A stretch of DNA of 64,000 nt from Streptomyces griseoaurantiacus (GCA_014656015.1 BNBP01000012.1:1-64000), one strand, 5' to 3'. Counted from the stretch's first letter, positions 9,866-18,941 are shown. Notes: a model not told the origin generated them from the sequence alone. A program made the numbers and translations.

Positions 9866-9896
9866 CCGGCCCCGTCTGTTGCGCAGACGGGGCCGG
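9866..9896 (+). terminator. Hairpin terminator after jag
   Basis: A perfect 13-bp inverted repeat (9866-9878 against 9884-9896) closes a 5-nt loop 19 bases after the jag stop and is followed by acttt. It separates the rpmH-jag unit from rsmG. Confidence 0.85.
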
Positions 9897-9965
9897 ACTT
9901 TGTCAGCCTGATACCCCTGGTGGCCAGCGCCCGGCGCGCTGAAGCCGTACGGAAGGACGGTCCCC

Positions 9966-10682
9966 GTGACGGAGGCAGCTGAGCTCCCCCCGGCGCCCGA
10001 AGAGGCGCGCGCGGTCTTCGGTGATCGCTTCGCGGATGCGGTGCGCTACGCGGAACTACTGGCCGAGACCGGTGTGCAGCGCGGCCTCATCGGCCCCCGC
10101 GAGGTTCCCCGTCTGTGGGAGCGACACCTGCTGAACTGCGCCGTGCTATCGGAGGTCGTGCCCCAGTCGGTGACCGTGTGCGATGTCGGCTCCGGTGCTG
10201 GGCTGCCCGGTATCCCCCTGGCGCTCGTCCGTGAGGACCTGAAGATCACGCTGCTCGAGCCCTTGCTGCGGCGCACCAATTTCCTCACCGAGGTCGTCGA
10301 GTTGCTGGGCCTGGACCATGTGACCGTCGTCCGTGGCCGCGCCGAGGAGGTCATGGGCCAGCTGCCACCGGTTCATGTGGTGACCGCGCGGGCGGTGGCG
10401 CCGCTGGACCGTCTCGCCACCTGGGGGATCCCCCTGCTGCGTCCCTATGGGGAGATGCTGGCACTGAAGGGCGACGCGGCAGAGGAAGAGCTGAAGAGCG
10501 CCGCCGTCGCGCTGACCAAGCTGGGAGCCGTCGAGACTTCCATCCTGCATGTCGGTGAAGGCGTGGTGGACCCGCGCTCCACCGTGGTCCGGGTCGAAGT
10601 AGGAGAGAGTCCGGGCGGGGTCCGCTTCGCCGCCAAGCGGGCCAAGGCGGCGCGCACGGGACGGACACGGCGACGCCGCTGA
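9966..10682 (+). CDS. rsmG: 16S rRNA (guanine-527-N7) methyltransferase
   Basis: This SAM-dependent enzyme (formerly GidB) makes m7G527 in 16S rRNA; its loss gives low-level streptomycin resistance in streptomycetes. The 238-residue protein has the SAM-binding segment VCDVGSGAGLPGIPLALV near residues 72-89 and a basic C-terminus. GTG 9966 sits behind a GGAAGGACGG site. The gene precedes parAB, the conserved order. Confidence 0.95.
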   Translation: MTEAAELPPAPEEARAVFGDRFADAVRYAELLAETGVQRGLIGPREVPRLWERHLLNCAVLSEVVPQSVTVCDVGSGAGLPGIPLALVREDLKITLLEPLLRRTNFLTEVVELLGLDHVTVVRGRAEEVMGQLPPVHVVTARAVAPLDRLATWGIPLLRPYGEMLALKGDAAEEELKSAAVALTKLGAVETSILHVGEGVVDPRSTVVRVEVGESPGGVRFAAKRAKAARTGRTRRRR

Positions 10683-10798
10683 GGGTGTCGGGTACGGGTG
10701 TGGCTGCCTCGCTGAGAATGCCGCGTACTCCACACATGCAGGCATAGCGGTGCGATACGGAGTGTCGCAGGGGTCTGCCTCCGACCGCTGTGCATCGT

Positions 10799-10812
10799 GT
10801 TTCACGTGAAAC
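10799..10812. other. parS: parS site 1
   Basis: Perfect GTTTCACGTGAAAC in the rsmG-parA gap, within a 16-bp palindrome (10798-10813). The same 345-bp gap (10683-11027) also holds two weak DnaA-like boxes (10965-10973 and 10983-10991) and no supported gene. Confidence 0.93.
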
Positions 10813-11027
10813 ATCGCTCATTGCTGCACGGCATCATCGGCCGTAACCGGGCCGCGGCGGCGCCCCGGGACCGCCGGCACCTCGGATCCCTGGAGAACGA
10901 CGCCCCTTCGAGCGGTACCTCGTCGCGTAGCGACGGTGCTCCCTCCCCCGGAAGGGGCACGGAGTTTTCCACAAAGGTGGATTTCTCCACAGAACACCAG
11001 GCCTCACTGGTTCGTGACCCCGAAGAC

Positions 11028-12101
11028 ATGGCAGGCTCTGTTCATCGCGAGTCTGAAGTCGAGGAGAGTGAATCCTTGCGGTCCGACGCCAACATCGCGG
11101 GACCGATGGCCGATCCGGTCCCCGGTCCCCGTACCGAGTCGTTCGGGGAGGATGTTTCACGTGAAACACCGCCCCCGATGGACGACACACCTATCGGCCG
11201 TGCTGCCCAACTCGCGGTGGAGGCACTGGGACGTGCCGGCGAAGGCCTGCCACGGCCCGAGCAGACCCGCGTCATGGTGGTCGCCAACCAGAAAGGTGGC
11301 GTGGGGAAGACCACGACCACCGTCAATCTCGCCGCGTCACTCGCTCTGCACGGTGCGCGTGTCCTCGTGGTCGACCTCGACCCCCAGGGCAACGCGTCCA
11401 CCGCGCTGGGCATCGACCACCACGCCGAGGTCCCGTCCATCTATGACGTCCTGGTGGAGAGCAAGCCGCTCGCCGAGGTCGTCCAGCCCGTGCCCGATGT
11501 CGAGGGCCTCTTTTGCGCCCCCGCCACAATCGATCTCGCCGGCGCCGAGATCGAACTGGTCTCCCTCGTGGCCCGGGAGAGCAGGCTCCAGCGGGCGATC
11601 CAGGCGTATGTGCAGCCGCTGGATTACATCCTCATCGACTGCCCGCCCTCGCTCGGTCTGCTGACGGTCAATGCCCTCGTCGCCGGCGCGGAAGTTCTCA
11701 TCCCGATCCAGTGCGAGTACTACGCCCTGGAGGGGCTGGGCCAGCTCCTGCGCAATGTCGACCTGGTGCGCGGCCATCTCAACCCCGCCCTGCACGTCTC
11801 GACGATCCTGCTCACCATGTACGACGGGCGGACACGGCTGGCCTCCCAGGTGGCGGACGAGGTACGCAGCCACTTCGGCAACGAGGTGCTGCGGACCAGC
11901 ATCCCGCGCTCGGTACGGATCTCCGAGGCGCCGAGCTATGGGCAGACCGTGCTGACCTACGATCCAGGTTCGAGCGGAGCCCTCTCCTACTTCGAGGCGG
12001 CACGCGAGATCGCACTGCGCGGCGTCGGGGTGACCTACGACGGCGAGCACGCCCACATGGGCACAGAGAACAACCAGAACATGGTGGAGGGGATCCAGTG
12101 A
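11028..12101 (+). CDS. parA: Chromosome partitioning ATPase ParA
   Basis: This deviant Walker ATPase works with ParB to segregate and place chromosomes, and in Streptomyces hyphae it helps at the tip and during sporulation. Walker [10 protein letters not shown] is at residues 89-97 from this start; the switch segment DLDPQGNAS and the [11 protein letters not shown] motif follow. ATG 11028 gives 357 residues, the length I recall for streptomycete ParA. TTG 11076, with GAGGAG 7 nt upstream, has the better ribosome site and would give 341. A parS site lies inside the variable N-terminal coding part. The stop overlaps the parB start. Confidence 0.93.
   Translation: MAGSVHRESEVEESESLRSDANIAGPMADPVPGPRTESFGEDVSRETPPPMDDTPIGRAAQLAVEALGRAGEGLPRPEQTRVMVVANQKGGVGKTTTTVNLAASLALHGARVLVVDLDPQGNASTALGIDHHAEVPSIYDVLVESKPLAEVVQPVPDVEGLFCAPATIDLAGAEIELVSLVARESRLQRAIQAYVQPLDYILIDCPPSLGLLTVNALVAGAEVLIPIQCEYYALEGLGQLLRNVDLVRGHLNPALHVSTILLTMYDGRTRLASQVADEVRSHFGNEVLRTSIPRSVRISEAPSYGQTVLTYDPGSSGALSYFEAAREIALRGVGVTYDGEHAHMGTENNQNMVEGIQ
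11154..11167. other. parS: parS site 2 (inside parA)
   Basis: Perfect GTTTCACGTGAAAC within parA, read in frame as Val-Ser-Arg-Glu-Thr in the poorly conserved N-terminal region. Confidence 0.93.
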
Positions 12102-13102
12102 GCGAGCGACGGAGGGGGTTGGGGAAGGGACTCGGGGCGTTGATTCCCGCCCCGAACGGGGCGGGGCTGGGCGCGCTGCCGCATGCGGAGGAAGCTGCCG
12201 CACCCAAGATGCCTGGGCCGCCCTTCGGAGCCCACTTCGCAGAGCTGCCGTTGGACTCCATCGTCCCGAACCCGCACCAGCCTCGGAGCGTCTTCGACCC
12301 GGACGCACTCGCCGAGCTGATCACCTCCATCAAGGAGGTGGGTCTGCTTCAGCCCGTCGTCGTCCGGCAGGTCGGCCGCGGGAAGTACGAGCCGCCGGCC
12401 GAGTACGAACTCATCATGGGCGAGCGCCGCTGGCGTGCCTGTCATGAGGCGGGGCTGACGGCCATTCCGGCGATCGTCCGCGCCACGGATGACGAGAAGC
12501 TCCTCCTGGACGCACTCCTGGAGAACCTGCACCGTGCTCAGCTGAACCCGCTGGAAGAGGCCGCCGCCTACGACCAGTTGCTGCAGGACTTCAACTGCAC
12601 GCACGACCAGCTCGCGGACCGCATCGGCCGCTCCCGTCCGCAGGTCTCGAACACCCTGCGGCTGCTGAAGCTCTCGCCCAAGGTGCAGAGCAGGGTGGCC
12701 GCGGGCGTGCTCTCCGCCGGCCATGCGCGAGCGCTGCTTTCTGTGGACGACTCGGAGGAGCAGGACAGGCTCGCCCACAGGGTGGTGGCCGAAGGGCTCT
12801 CGGTGCGGGCCACCGAGGAGATCGTCGCTCTGATGACGGGTACCGCACCCAAGCCGACTGCCCGTGCGAAGAAGCCCCGTGCCGGCTCGCTGGTCTCCCC
12901 GGCGCTGGGCGACCTGGCCACCCGGCTCTCGGATCGTTTCGAGACGCGGGTGAAGGTGGACCTGGGGCAGAAGAAGGGCAAGATCACCGTCGAGTTCGCC
13001 TCGATGGAAGACCTTGAGCGGATCCTCGAGAGCCTTGCCCCGGGCGAGGGGCCTGTTCTGCAGAGGAGCCTGCACGAGGACGAGGAGCAGCTGCAGGACT
13101 GA
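12098..13102 (+). CDS. parB: Chromosome partitioning protein ParB (parS-binding CTPase)
   Basis: ParB binds parS, spreads as a CTP-dependent clamp and forms the segregation complex. GTG 12098 overlaps the parA stop and gives 334 residues. Landmarks are the N-terminal [13 protein letters not shown] (ParA-stimulating peptide), PNPHQPR, the CTP-binding GERRWRA at 108-114, a helix-turn-helix ([20 protein letters not shown]) near 170-190 and a C-terminal dimer domain. Its targets, eleven perfect parS sites, lie in this window. Confidence 0.97.
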   Translation: MSERRRGLGKGLGALIPAPNGAGLGALPHAEEAAAPKMPGPPFGAHFAELPLDSIVPNPHQPRSVFDPDALAELITSIKEVGLLQPVVVRQVGRGKYEPPAEYELIMGERRWRACHEAGLTAIPAIVRATDDEKLLLDALLENLHRAQLNPLEEAAAYDQLLQDFNCTHDQLADRIGRSRPQVSNTLRLLKLSPKVQSRVAAGVLSAGHARALLSVDDSEEQDRLAHRVVAEGLSVRATEEIVALMTGTAPKPTARAKKPRAGSLVSPALGDLATRLSDRFETRVKVDLGQKKGKITVEFASMEDLERILESLAPGEGPVLQRSLHEDEEQLQD

Positions 13103-13149
13103 GTCGCCGGTGGCGAAGGGACGTACCGTCCCCGCCATTCGGGCTCGGG

Positions 13150-13184
13150 CGGATCGTCTCCGGTGCATACCGGAAGACGGTCCG
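13150..13184 (+). terminator. Imperfect hairpin after parB
   Basis: An inverted repeat of about 15 bp with one bulge and one mismatch (13150-13164 against 13169-13184) lies 48 bp after parB and is followed by ctcttt. It is a likely parAB terminator. Confidence 0.5.
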
Positions 13185-13298
13185 CTCTTTGCTTTGCGGC
13201 GGTACTGGCGAGATCGCATCCTGGTTACGATCGAAGAGGGTGGCAGCATTCACGGACCGCCCGAGACGCAGTGACGGGGAAGGCGAGGAACGGCTTTC

Positions 13299-13916
13299 AT
13301 GGGGCGTCGGCTCGTACCGCTCACGCTGGACAATCTCCAGGACCTTCCCCAGCGCTGCCGTTCCTGTGTTTTCTGGGAGCTGGACCCTGTCAGCGGCGAG
13401 GCCGCGATACAGGGAGGCTCGGCCGCCCAGGAGAAGGAGGGGTGGATCTCCGCCGTACTCCTCGACTGGGGTTCCTGTGGCCGCGTCGTCTACGTGGACG
13501 ACGTGCCGGTGGGATACGTGCTGTACGCGCCGCCCGCCTATGTCCCGCGCTCCGCGGCGTTCCCCACGAGTCCGCTGTCGCCGGATGCCGTTCAGCTGAT
13601 CACCGCCTTCGTGCTGCCGGGATACCAGGGGCAGGGGCTCGGGCGGGTCATGGTGCAGACGGTCGCGAAGGATCTGCTGCGTCGGGGGTTCAAGGCGATC
13701 GAGGTCTTCGGGGACGCCCGCTGGAAGGAGCCGGCCTGTCTCCTGCCCGTGGACCATCTGCTGGCGGTCGGCTTCAAGACGGTGCGGCCCCATCCCAGCC
13801 ACCCCCGGCTCAGGCTGGAGCTGCGCTCCACGCTCTCCTGGAAGGAGGACGTGGAGATGGCCCTGGACCGGCTTCTCGGCGCCGTACAGAAGGAACCGGC
13901 GCTGCGGCCGCTGTAG
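13299..13916 (+). CDS. GNAT-family N-acetyltransferase
   Basis: The 205-residue protein starts at ATG 13299. It has a GNAT core with the acetyl-CoA loop segment LPGYQGQGLGRVMVQTV near residues 106-122. The substrate is unknown. The N-terminal RSCVFWELDP segment is shared by a streptomycete GNAT group found at this position, between parB and trxA, a place where mycobacteria carry cwlM and another gene. It converges on trxA across a strong terminator. Confidence 0.85.
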   Translation: MGRRLVPLTLDNLQDLPQRCRSCVFWELDPVSGEAAIQGGSAAQEKEGWISAVLLDWGSCGRVVYVDDVPVGYVLYAPPAYVPRSAAFPTSPLSPDAVQLITAFVLPGYQGQGLGRVMVQTVAKDLLRRGFKAIEVFGDARWKEPACLLPVDHLLAVGFKTVRPHPSHPRLRLELRSTLSWKEDVEMALDRLLGAVQKEPALRPL

Positions 13917-13938
13917 GGCTCCACAACCAGGAATGCGC

Positions 13939-13969
13939 GGAGGGGCCGGTCCGCAGGACCGGCCCCTCC
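13939..13969. terminator. Bidirectional terminator between the GNAT gene and trxA
   Basis: A perfect 14-bp stem (13939-13952 against 13956-13969) with a 3-nt centre lies between two converging genes. A parS site starts 2 bp later. Confidence 0.88.
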
Positions 13970-13971
13970 AT

Positions 13972-13985
13972 GTTTCACGTGAAAC
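13972..13985. other. parS: parS site 3
   Basis: Perfect GTTTCACGTGAAAC in the convergent GNAT-trxA gap, 2 bp from the terminator stem; the local palindrome is 18 bp. Confidence 0.93.
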
Positions 13986-14016
13986 ATCGCGCCGATGCGA
14001 TCATCGGCGGTAGCGC

Positions 14017-14349
14017 TTACTCGGCGATGAAGTCCGCCAGGTCGCGCTCGATCGCGGCCTTCGGCTTGGCGCCGACGATCGTCTTGGCCACCTCGCCGCC
14101 CTGGTACACGTTCAGGGTCGGGATGGACATGACGCCGTACCTGGCGGCCGTGCCGGGGTTCTCGTCGATGTTGAGCTTGACGATCTGGATCTTGTCCCCG
14201 TGCTCCGCGGCGATGGCCTCGAGCGAGGGAGCGATCTGGCGGCAGGGACCGCACCAGGCGGCCCAGAAGTCCACCAGAACGGGCTTGTCGCTCTTGAGGA
14301 CCTCCTGCTCGAAAGTATCGTCGGTCACGTGCTTCACGGTGCCGGCCAC
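14017..14349 (-). CDS. trxA: Thioredoxin
   Basis: This 110-residue disulphide reductase has the active site WCGPC (Cys33, Cys36) in WAAWCGPCRQIAPSLEAIA and a cis-Pro loop (MSIPTL). It uses a GTG start at 14349 with AGGAG upstream. It lies 43 bp after trxB on the same strand and is reduced by TrxB. Both should follow the SigR-type promoter before trxB. Confidence 0.96.
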   Translation of the reverse strand: MAGTVKHVTDDTFEQEVLKSDKPVLVDFWAAWCGPCRQIAPSLEAIAAEHGDKIQIVKLNIDENPGTAARYGVMSIPTLNVYQGGEVAKTIVGAKPKAAIERDLADFIAE

Positions 14350-14392
14350 GGCGAGCTCCTAAGTGGTTGGTGCGGTGGGGTGTGGGACGGGG

Positions 14393-15364
14393 TCAGACAG
14401 TGGTCTTCTCGGGCTCCGCCTGCTGCTCGCTGTCGGCGAGGGCCGCGAGGAAGCGCTCGGCATCCAGGGCGGCGGAACAGCCGGTGCCCGCTGCCGTGAT
14501 CGCCTGGCGGTAGGTGTGGTCGACTACGTCACCGGCGCCGAAGACACCCGTCTGGTTGGTGCGGGTCGAGGGGGCTTCGACCTTCAGGTAGCCCTCCTCG
14601 TCGAGGTCGAGCTGGCCCTTGAAGAGCTCGGTGCGCGGGTCGTGGCCGATCGCGATGAACAGGCCGGTCACCGGAAGCTCCGAGGTCTCACCGGTCTTCA
14701 GGTTGCGCAGCGTCACACCGGCCAGCTTCGGGTCGCCCTTGATCTCGGCGATCTCGCTGTCCCAGACGAACTTGATCTTCGGGTCGGCGAAGGCGCGCTC
14801 CTGCATCGCCTTGGAGGCGCGCAGGGTGTCACGGCGGTGGACGATCGTCACGGACTTGGCGAACCGGGAGAGGAAGGTGGCCTCCTCCATGGCGGTGTCA
14901 CCGCCGCCGATCACGGCGATGTCGTGGTCCTTGAAGAAGAAGCCGTCACAGGTGGCGCACCACGAGACGCCGCGCCCGGAGAGGGCGTCTTCGTTGGGCA
15001 GGCCGAGCTTGCGGTGCTGCGAGCCGGTGGTCACGATGACCGCCTTGGCCCGGTGGACGGTGCCGGAGGTGTCCGTGACGGTCTTGATCTCACCGGTGAG
15101 GTCGACGGCGACGACGTCGTCCGGAACCAGCTCGGCGCCGAAGCGCTCGGCCTGGGCCCGCATGTTGTCCATGAGCTCGGGGCCCATGATGCCGTCCTGG
15201 AAGCCGGGGAAGTTCTCCACGTCGGTGGTGTTCATGAGCGCACCACCCGCGGTGACAGCGCCCTCGAACACCAGCGGCTTCAGCGACGCGCGCGCGGTGT
15301 AGAGCGCCGCCGTGTAGCCGGCGGGCCCGGAGCCGATGATGATCACGTTACGGACGTCGCTCAC
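14393..15364 (-). CDS. trxB: Thioredoxin reductase (NADPH)
   Basis: This FAD enzyme transfers electrons from NADPH to thioredoxin. GTG 15364 follows GAGGAA and gives 323 residues. The N-terminal FAD site is [20 protein letters not shown], the redox pair is Cys136-Cys139 in WCATC, and the NADPH site is [11 protein letters not shown] longer frame upstream would add 26 unlikely residues and run into the promoter. Confidence 0.96.
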   Translation of the reverse strand: MSDVRNVIIIGSGPAGYTAALYTARASLKPLVFEGAVTAGGALMNTTDVENFPGFQDGIMGPELMDNMRAQAERFGAELVPDDVVAVDLTGEIKTVTDTSGTVHRAKAVIVTTGSQHRKLGLPNEDALSGRGVSWCATCDGFFFKDHDIAVIGGGDTAMEEATFLSRFAKSVTIVHRRDTLRASKAMQERAFADPKIKFVWDSEIAEIKGDPKLAGVTLRNLKTGETSELPVTGLFIAIGHDPRTELFKGQLDLDEEGYLKVEAPSTRTNQTGVFGAGDVVDHTYRQAITAAGTGCSAALDAERFLAALADSEQQAEPEKTTV

Positions 15365-15440
15365 GGCTTCATTCCTCGTCTCTGGAGACTGCAGCTGCGT
15401 TGGTTCGGTGGGAGCCTCAGTCCGAGCTCTCACCCCACCC

Positions 15441-15466
15441 AACGGATCCTAGGCGGCACGCATTCC
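15441..15466 (-). promoter_or_regulatory. SigR-type promoter of trxBA
   Basis: On the minus strand GGAAT (15466-15462) and GTT (15443-15441) are separated by exactly 18 bp, the published consensus for the disulphide-stress sigma factor SigR (GGAAT-N18-GTT). It lies about 77 bp before trxB, which is a known SigR target in S. coelicolor. Confidence 0.85.
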
Positions 15467-15496
15467 CGGGTGCGTCGGGGCACGCGTCACGCACGC

Positions 15497-16444
15497 TCAG
15501 GAGCGTGCGTAAGTCTGCCTCAGGAGCACTGTGCCGGTGCCGGAGGCGTCGGACCGTGCGGTGCAGGAGGCGTCCACCAGATAGGCGGCGACCCGCGAGG
15601 AGTCGGAGGCGTCCGGCGTCACCACGAGGTAGACGCGGGCGTCCTTGTAGACGCCCTTGTCGGCGGCCAGGACCGCCTGGTGGCCGTCGATCGCCCGCTC
15701 GATACAGGGAGGGATGTCGACGGTCGTACCGCGCAGGGTTTTGTTCGGCTGCATTGCGGTCCCCGAGGACTTGGCTGAGGAGTCCTCGCCGGGATCGGCG
15801 TTCCAGGGTTTCGCGCTGCCACTCTCGGCGCCTCCCCTGTCCGAGCCCAGCAGGGTGGTCACCTGGTCCGGAAGGGTCCCCTCGGAGTACGTGTGAGCGG
15901 CATCGGTGTGCGGTGCCGTCGCGGAGGCGGCGTCGTTCTCCCCGCCGTTGTCCAGCGTCTGGGTGAGCAGTGCGCCGAGACCCAGCGCGGCGGCGGTGAC
16001 CACGCCACCGAGGAGAACCGTCCGACGGCGTCGGCTCGGGCGGCCAGTACGTCCCGGACCAGTAGCCGCACGGCCGTGTCCGGCGGGGCGGGCGGACGCC
16101 ACGGAAGGGGCAGGGGCGGGCGCCGTCGTGGAGGGGGACATGGCCGCCGACTCGGTCGCCGATGTTTCACGTGAAACATCGGCGACCGAGTCGGTTTCAC
16201 GTGAAACATCGAGCAGGGCCGCATCAATCCGGGCGGCCACGTCCTCGGGCATGCGTGTGGGGCCCGACAGGGCGCCGAGCAGGTCACGGATCTCGGTGAG
16301 TGACGCGTAGATCTCGGCACACGAGGCGCAGCCCTCCAGATGCCCCTGCACTTCCTCCGTGCGAGACGGCGGGAGCAGGTCCTCGCTGAGGTCGGAGAGC
16401 TCGTCGACGTCCGGGTGTCCGGCCTTGTCGGTCGTGGATGTCAT
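15497..16444 (-). CDS. rsmA: Anti-sigma factor of SigM (RsmA-like, membrane-anchored)
   Basis: The 315-residue protein has an N-terminal zinc-finger-like anti-sigma motif (His35, Cys39, Cys42; HxxxCxxC), a Pro/Ala-rich linker, one membrane helix at about 142-161 after an Arg cluster, and a secreted domain. ATG 16444 overlaps the sigM stop (ATGA), so the two are coupled. In S. coelicolor the RsmA protein binds SigM and was reported to carry an iron-sulphur cluster; that is known only for the homologue. Two parS sites in the linker code for Val-Ser-Arg-Glu-Thr at 80-84 and 90-94. Confidence 0.88.
   Translation of the reverse strand: MTSTTDKAGHPDVDELSDLSEDLLPPSRTEEVQGHLEGCASCAEIYASLTEIRDLLGALSGPTRMPEDVAARIDAALLDVSRETDSVADVSRETSATESAAMSPSTTAPAPAPSVASARPAGHGRAATGPGRTGRPSRRRRTVLLGGVVTAAALGLGALLTQTLDNGGENDAASATAPHTDAAHTYSEGTLPDQVTTLLGSDRGGAESGSAKPWNADPGEDSSAKSSGTAMQPNKTLRGTTVDIPPCIERAIDGHQAVLAADKGVYKDARVYLVVTPDASDSSRVAAYLVDASCTARSDASGTGTVLLRQTYARS
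16147..16194. repeat. 48-bp perfect palindrome centred on parS within rsmA
   Basis: Each 24-base half is the exact reverse complement of the other, with the centre between 16170 and 16171. parS site 4 is the core, and parS site 5 begins at the right-hand edge. The arms are in-frame coding sequence of the anti-sigma linker. Confidence 0.97.
16164..16177. other. parS: parS site 4 (inside rsmA)
   Basis: Perfect GTTTCACGTGAAAC at the centre of the 48-bp palindrome. Confidence 0.93.
16194..16207. other. parS: parS site 5 (inside rsmA)
   Basis: Perfect GTTTCACGTGAAAC, 30 bp from site 4 (start to start). The sites lie 10 codons apart in rsmA. Confidence 0.93.
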
Positions 16445-17193
16445 GCCTGCCCACCTCCGTTCCTCACAGCGGCTGCATCACTCGGTCCCGCGTCCCGTGG
16501 TTTCGCTGCGGGTGGGACGGACGGTCCCTGCGTCCGGTTCCTTCCGGAGGCGGATTTCTTCGGATTCCCCGGAGGGCTCCCCCCGTCGTCCGACCGGAGG
16601 CCGGTGTCCTCGTCACCACCCGGGCGGAGGTGGGTGAGCAGCGGCAGGAGTCTCGCCCTGCCCCGCGCGCAGCGGCTCTTCACCGTGCCGACGGGCACGT
16701 CGAGGATGCGGGCGGCCTCCGCCACGGGATAGCCCTGCATGTCCACCAGGACGAGCGCGGCGCGCTGGTCGGCGGGCAGGGTGGCGAGCGCCTGGAAGAG
16801 CTCCCGGTGCACATCGTTGCGCTCGGCCGGCGCGGAGGCCGACTCGTGCGGCTCCAGGAGCTGTTCCAGCCGCTCGGCGTCCTCCACGGGGGACGTCCTG
16901 CGGGAGGCTGCCTTGCGGGCGCGGTCGAGGCAGGCGTTCACCGTGATGCGGTGCAGCCAGGTGGTGACGGCGGAGCTGCCGCGGAAGGTGTGCGCGGCCC
17001 GGTAGGCGGAGACCAGGGCATCCTGGACTGCGTCGGCGGCCTCCTCGCGGTCCCCCAGGGTACGCAGCGCGACCGCCCACAGCCGGTCGCGGTGGCGGCG
17101 CACGAGTTCCCCGAAGGCCTCGTGCTCCCCCTCGACATGACGGGAGAGGAGGTCCTGATCGCTCAGACCGCCGTAACCGGCGTCTTCCGCCAT
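16441..17193 (-). CDS. sigM: ECF sigma factor SigM
   Basis: The 250-residue product starts at ATG 17193. Region 2 spans about 20-90 (DAVQDALVSAYRAAHTF and WLHRITVNACLDRARK), and region 4 about 130-185 (LPADQRAALVLVDMQGYPVAEAARIL, then VGTVKSRCARGRARLL). The C-terminal 55 residues are a low-complexity tail. It is followed by its coupled anti-sigma gene and sits beside trxBA and murJ, exactly as sigM does in mycobacteria. That synteny supports the name. Confidence 0.92.
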   Translation of the reverse strand: MAEDAGYGGLSDQDLLSRHVEGEHEAFGELVRRHRDRLWAVALRTLGDREEAADAVQDALVSAYRAAHTFRGSSAVTTWLHRITVNACLDRARKAASRRTSPVEDAERLEQLLEPHESASAPAERNDVHRELFQALATLPADQRAALVLVDMQGYPVAEAARILDVPVGTVKSRCARGRARLLPLLTHLRPGGDEDTGLRSDDGGSPPGNPKKSASGRNRTQGPSVPPAAKPRDAGPSDAAAVRNGGGQA

Positions 17194-17225
17194 CGGACCC
17201 CCTCCCCGCGTCGCCTGCCGCGTTC

Positions 17226-18941
17226 TCAGCCCGTGAACGTCACATCGGTGATGGCCTGCTTGTAGCCGGAGCCGCTGAAATTGTCCCCCGGCGCGTAGGG
17301 CACGTCCGTGATCCACAGCAGCACGTACTGGGTCTTCACGGGCTTCTTTCCCTTCAGGGAGATCTTGTTGCCGCTGGTGGTGGCGGAGCCGATCTCGGTC
17401 ATGGAGCTGACGGAGCCGGCGGGCGACAGCGAGTCGGCGGCGTACAGGTGGACCGAGGTGCGGTTGCCCGGGTACCGGAGCGCTATCGAGGCCGCCGACA
17501 CCGACTTGGCGGAGCCGAGGTCGTAGACGATGCCCACGCCCGGCTTGTACGGGGCGAGCCGGGGACCGTCGTTGTAGCTCTTGGTGCGCCAATAGGAGGA
17601 CGGGTCACTGTCGTAGGTCTTGCCGACGTCCTGGGCTGCCTGGGGCGAGCCCTCGACGACGTACTCCTTGGCGCCGGCGATGGTGAGCGGCTTGACAGGC
17701 TTGTGAGCCTCGCTGTTCTTGTCGCCGCCGTCCGTCGTGTGGGTCGTACCCGTGTCGTCGGACTTCCCGCCCCGGTCCATGAGGGCGTCGGCGAGCTGCC
17801 AGCTGCCGAGGCCCAGGGCGACGATGAGGAGGGCCGAGACGGCCCACTTGAGGGCCTTGCCGGTACGGCTCTGCAGCGCGGGCGGAGGCGGCGCCACCGG
17901 CTGCGTGACCCCCGGGTGGGGGGCCGGGCGGCCGTAGCCCTGCTGGAAGGTGGTGCGCTGGTACTCCGGCGGGGCGGTGAACGCGGGCTCCGGTGGACGG
18001 ATGCGGGGCATCTCGCCGATCGCCTTGACCATTTCCTCCGGCGTGGTGCACGGCGATTCGTGGCGGGAGGCGGTGGCACCGTCATTGGCGAGGGCGCGCA
18101 TCGCGAGCTCGGACAGACCGCGGTGCACCCCCGCCCGCACCTGGTCGGGTGCGATCAGCCCGACGCCCTTGGGCAGTCCTGAGAGCCCATAGGCGTCGTC
18201 CTCGTAGGGCCAGCGCTGGGTCAGCGAGGCGTACAGCAGTGCGCCGATCGCCTCTGTGTCGCTGCGCTGCGGGGTGTCGGAACTGATGCCGCGGAGCGCG
18301 GCGTTGACCGCGAGTCCTCGGATGCGCCACTGCCCGGAGGAGGTGCGCAGCACCGCGCCCGGGGTGAGGCGCAGATGGGCCAGACCCTCGCGGTGCGCGG
18401 CGGCCATGGCCTGGGAGACCTGGGTGACCATCTGGTAGGCGTCGTGCACCTCCAGCGGCCCGGCGGCCAGCAGAGCCGTCAGCTCGGTCGCGTCCGGCAG
18501 CCATTCGTGGACGACATAGACAAGGTCGTTCTCCTCGACGGCGTCGAGGACCTGGACGAAGCGGGGGTCACCGAGGAGGGCGGCGGAGCGGGCGGCGGCC
18601 AGCACCGACCGAGCCCGGGCGTGGTCCGCCGGCAGGATGTGCACGCCGACGGCACGGCGCAGCTTCTCGTCGACCGCGCGCCAACTGCTGAATCCGTCCA
18701 GACGGGTGACGCACTCCTCGAGGCGGTAGCGTCTGGCGAGTTTGTGACCGCTGTGCAGCTCGGGCGGCGAGGCCGCGTTCGTGTCCTCGGTCCTGCCGTT
18801 TCCCTGTGCCTCTTCGCCGTCCGTTTCCCGCTCCCGCTTCTGGGCCACCCCGTCGGACGTGGACTGGTCCGCCTTGGCGGTCAGCGGCTTGTCGCCGCTG
18901 TCGTCTGCCACGTCGACGGCAGACATGCTCCGTTCCGCCAC
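17226..18941 (-). CDS. Membrane-anchored pseudokinase with extracellular discoidin-like domain
   Basis: From GTG 18941 the product has 571 residues: an acidic N-terminus, a protein-kinase-like fold (about 68-310), a Pro-rich linker, one membrane helix (about 364-382) and a secreted domain (about 410-571) resembling sugar-binding F5/8 or NPCBM-type folds. Catalytic residues are missing: HRDLKPxN is replaced by HLRLTPGA at 189-196, DFG by RGL at 208-210, and the VAIK lysine region reads AVGVHIL. It follows murJ by 118 bp. Mycobacterial MviN (Rv3910) fuses MurJ to a pseudokinase and an extracellular domain, so this looks like the separate half. Confidence 0.85.
   Translation of the reverse strand: MAERSMSAVDVADDSGDKPLTAKADQSTSDGVAQKRERETDGEEAQGNGRTEDTNAASPPELHSGHKLARRYRLEECVTRLDGFSSWRAVDEKLRRAVGVHILPADHARARSVLAAARSAALLGDPRFVQVLDAVEENDLVYVVHEWLPDATELTALLAAGPLEVHDAYQMVTQVSQAMAAAHREGLAHLRLTPGAVLRTSSGQWRIRGLAVNAALRGISSDTPQRSDTEAIGALLYASLTQRWPYEDDAYGLSGLPKGVGLIAPDQVRAGVHRGLSELAMRALANDGATASRHESPCTTPEEMVKAIGEMPRIRPPEPAFTAPPEYQRTTFQQGYGRPAPHPGVTQPVAPPPPALQSRTGKALKWAVSALLIVALGLGSWQLADALMDRGGKSDDTGTTHTTDGGDKNSEAHKPVKPLTIAGAKEYVVEGSPQAAQDVGKTYDSDPSSYWRTKSYNDGPRLAPYKPGVGIVYDLGSAKSVSAASIALRYPGNRTSVHLYAADSLSPAGSVSSMTEIGSATTSGNKISLKGKKPVKTQYVLLWITDVPYAPGDNFSGSGYKQAITDVTFTG

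Noticed and set aside
10965..10991. TTTTCCACA and TTCTCCACA upstream of parA as DnaA boxes
   Set aside because: Each deviates at one or two positions and only two occur, so I kept them as weak resemblances only.
10797..11027. Start of parA at GTG 10797, inside parS site 1
   Set aside because: No ribosome site; the added 77 residues are low complexity and overlap parS and the probable promoter region.
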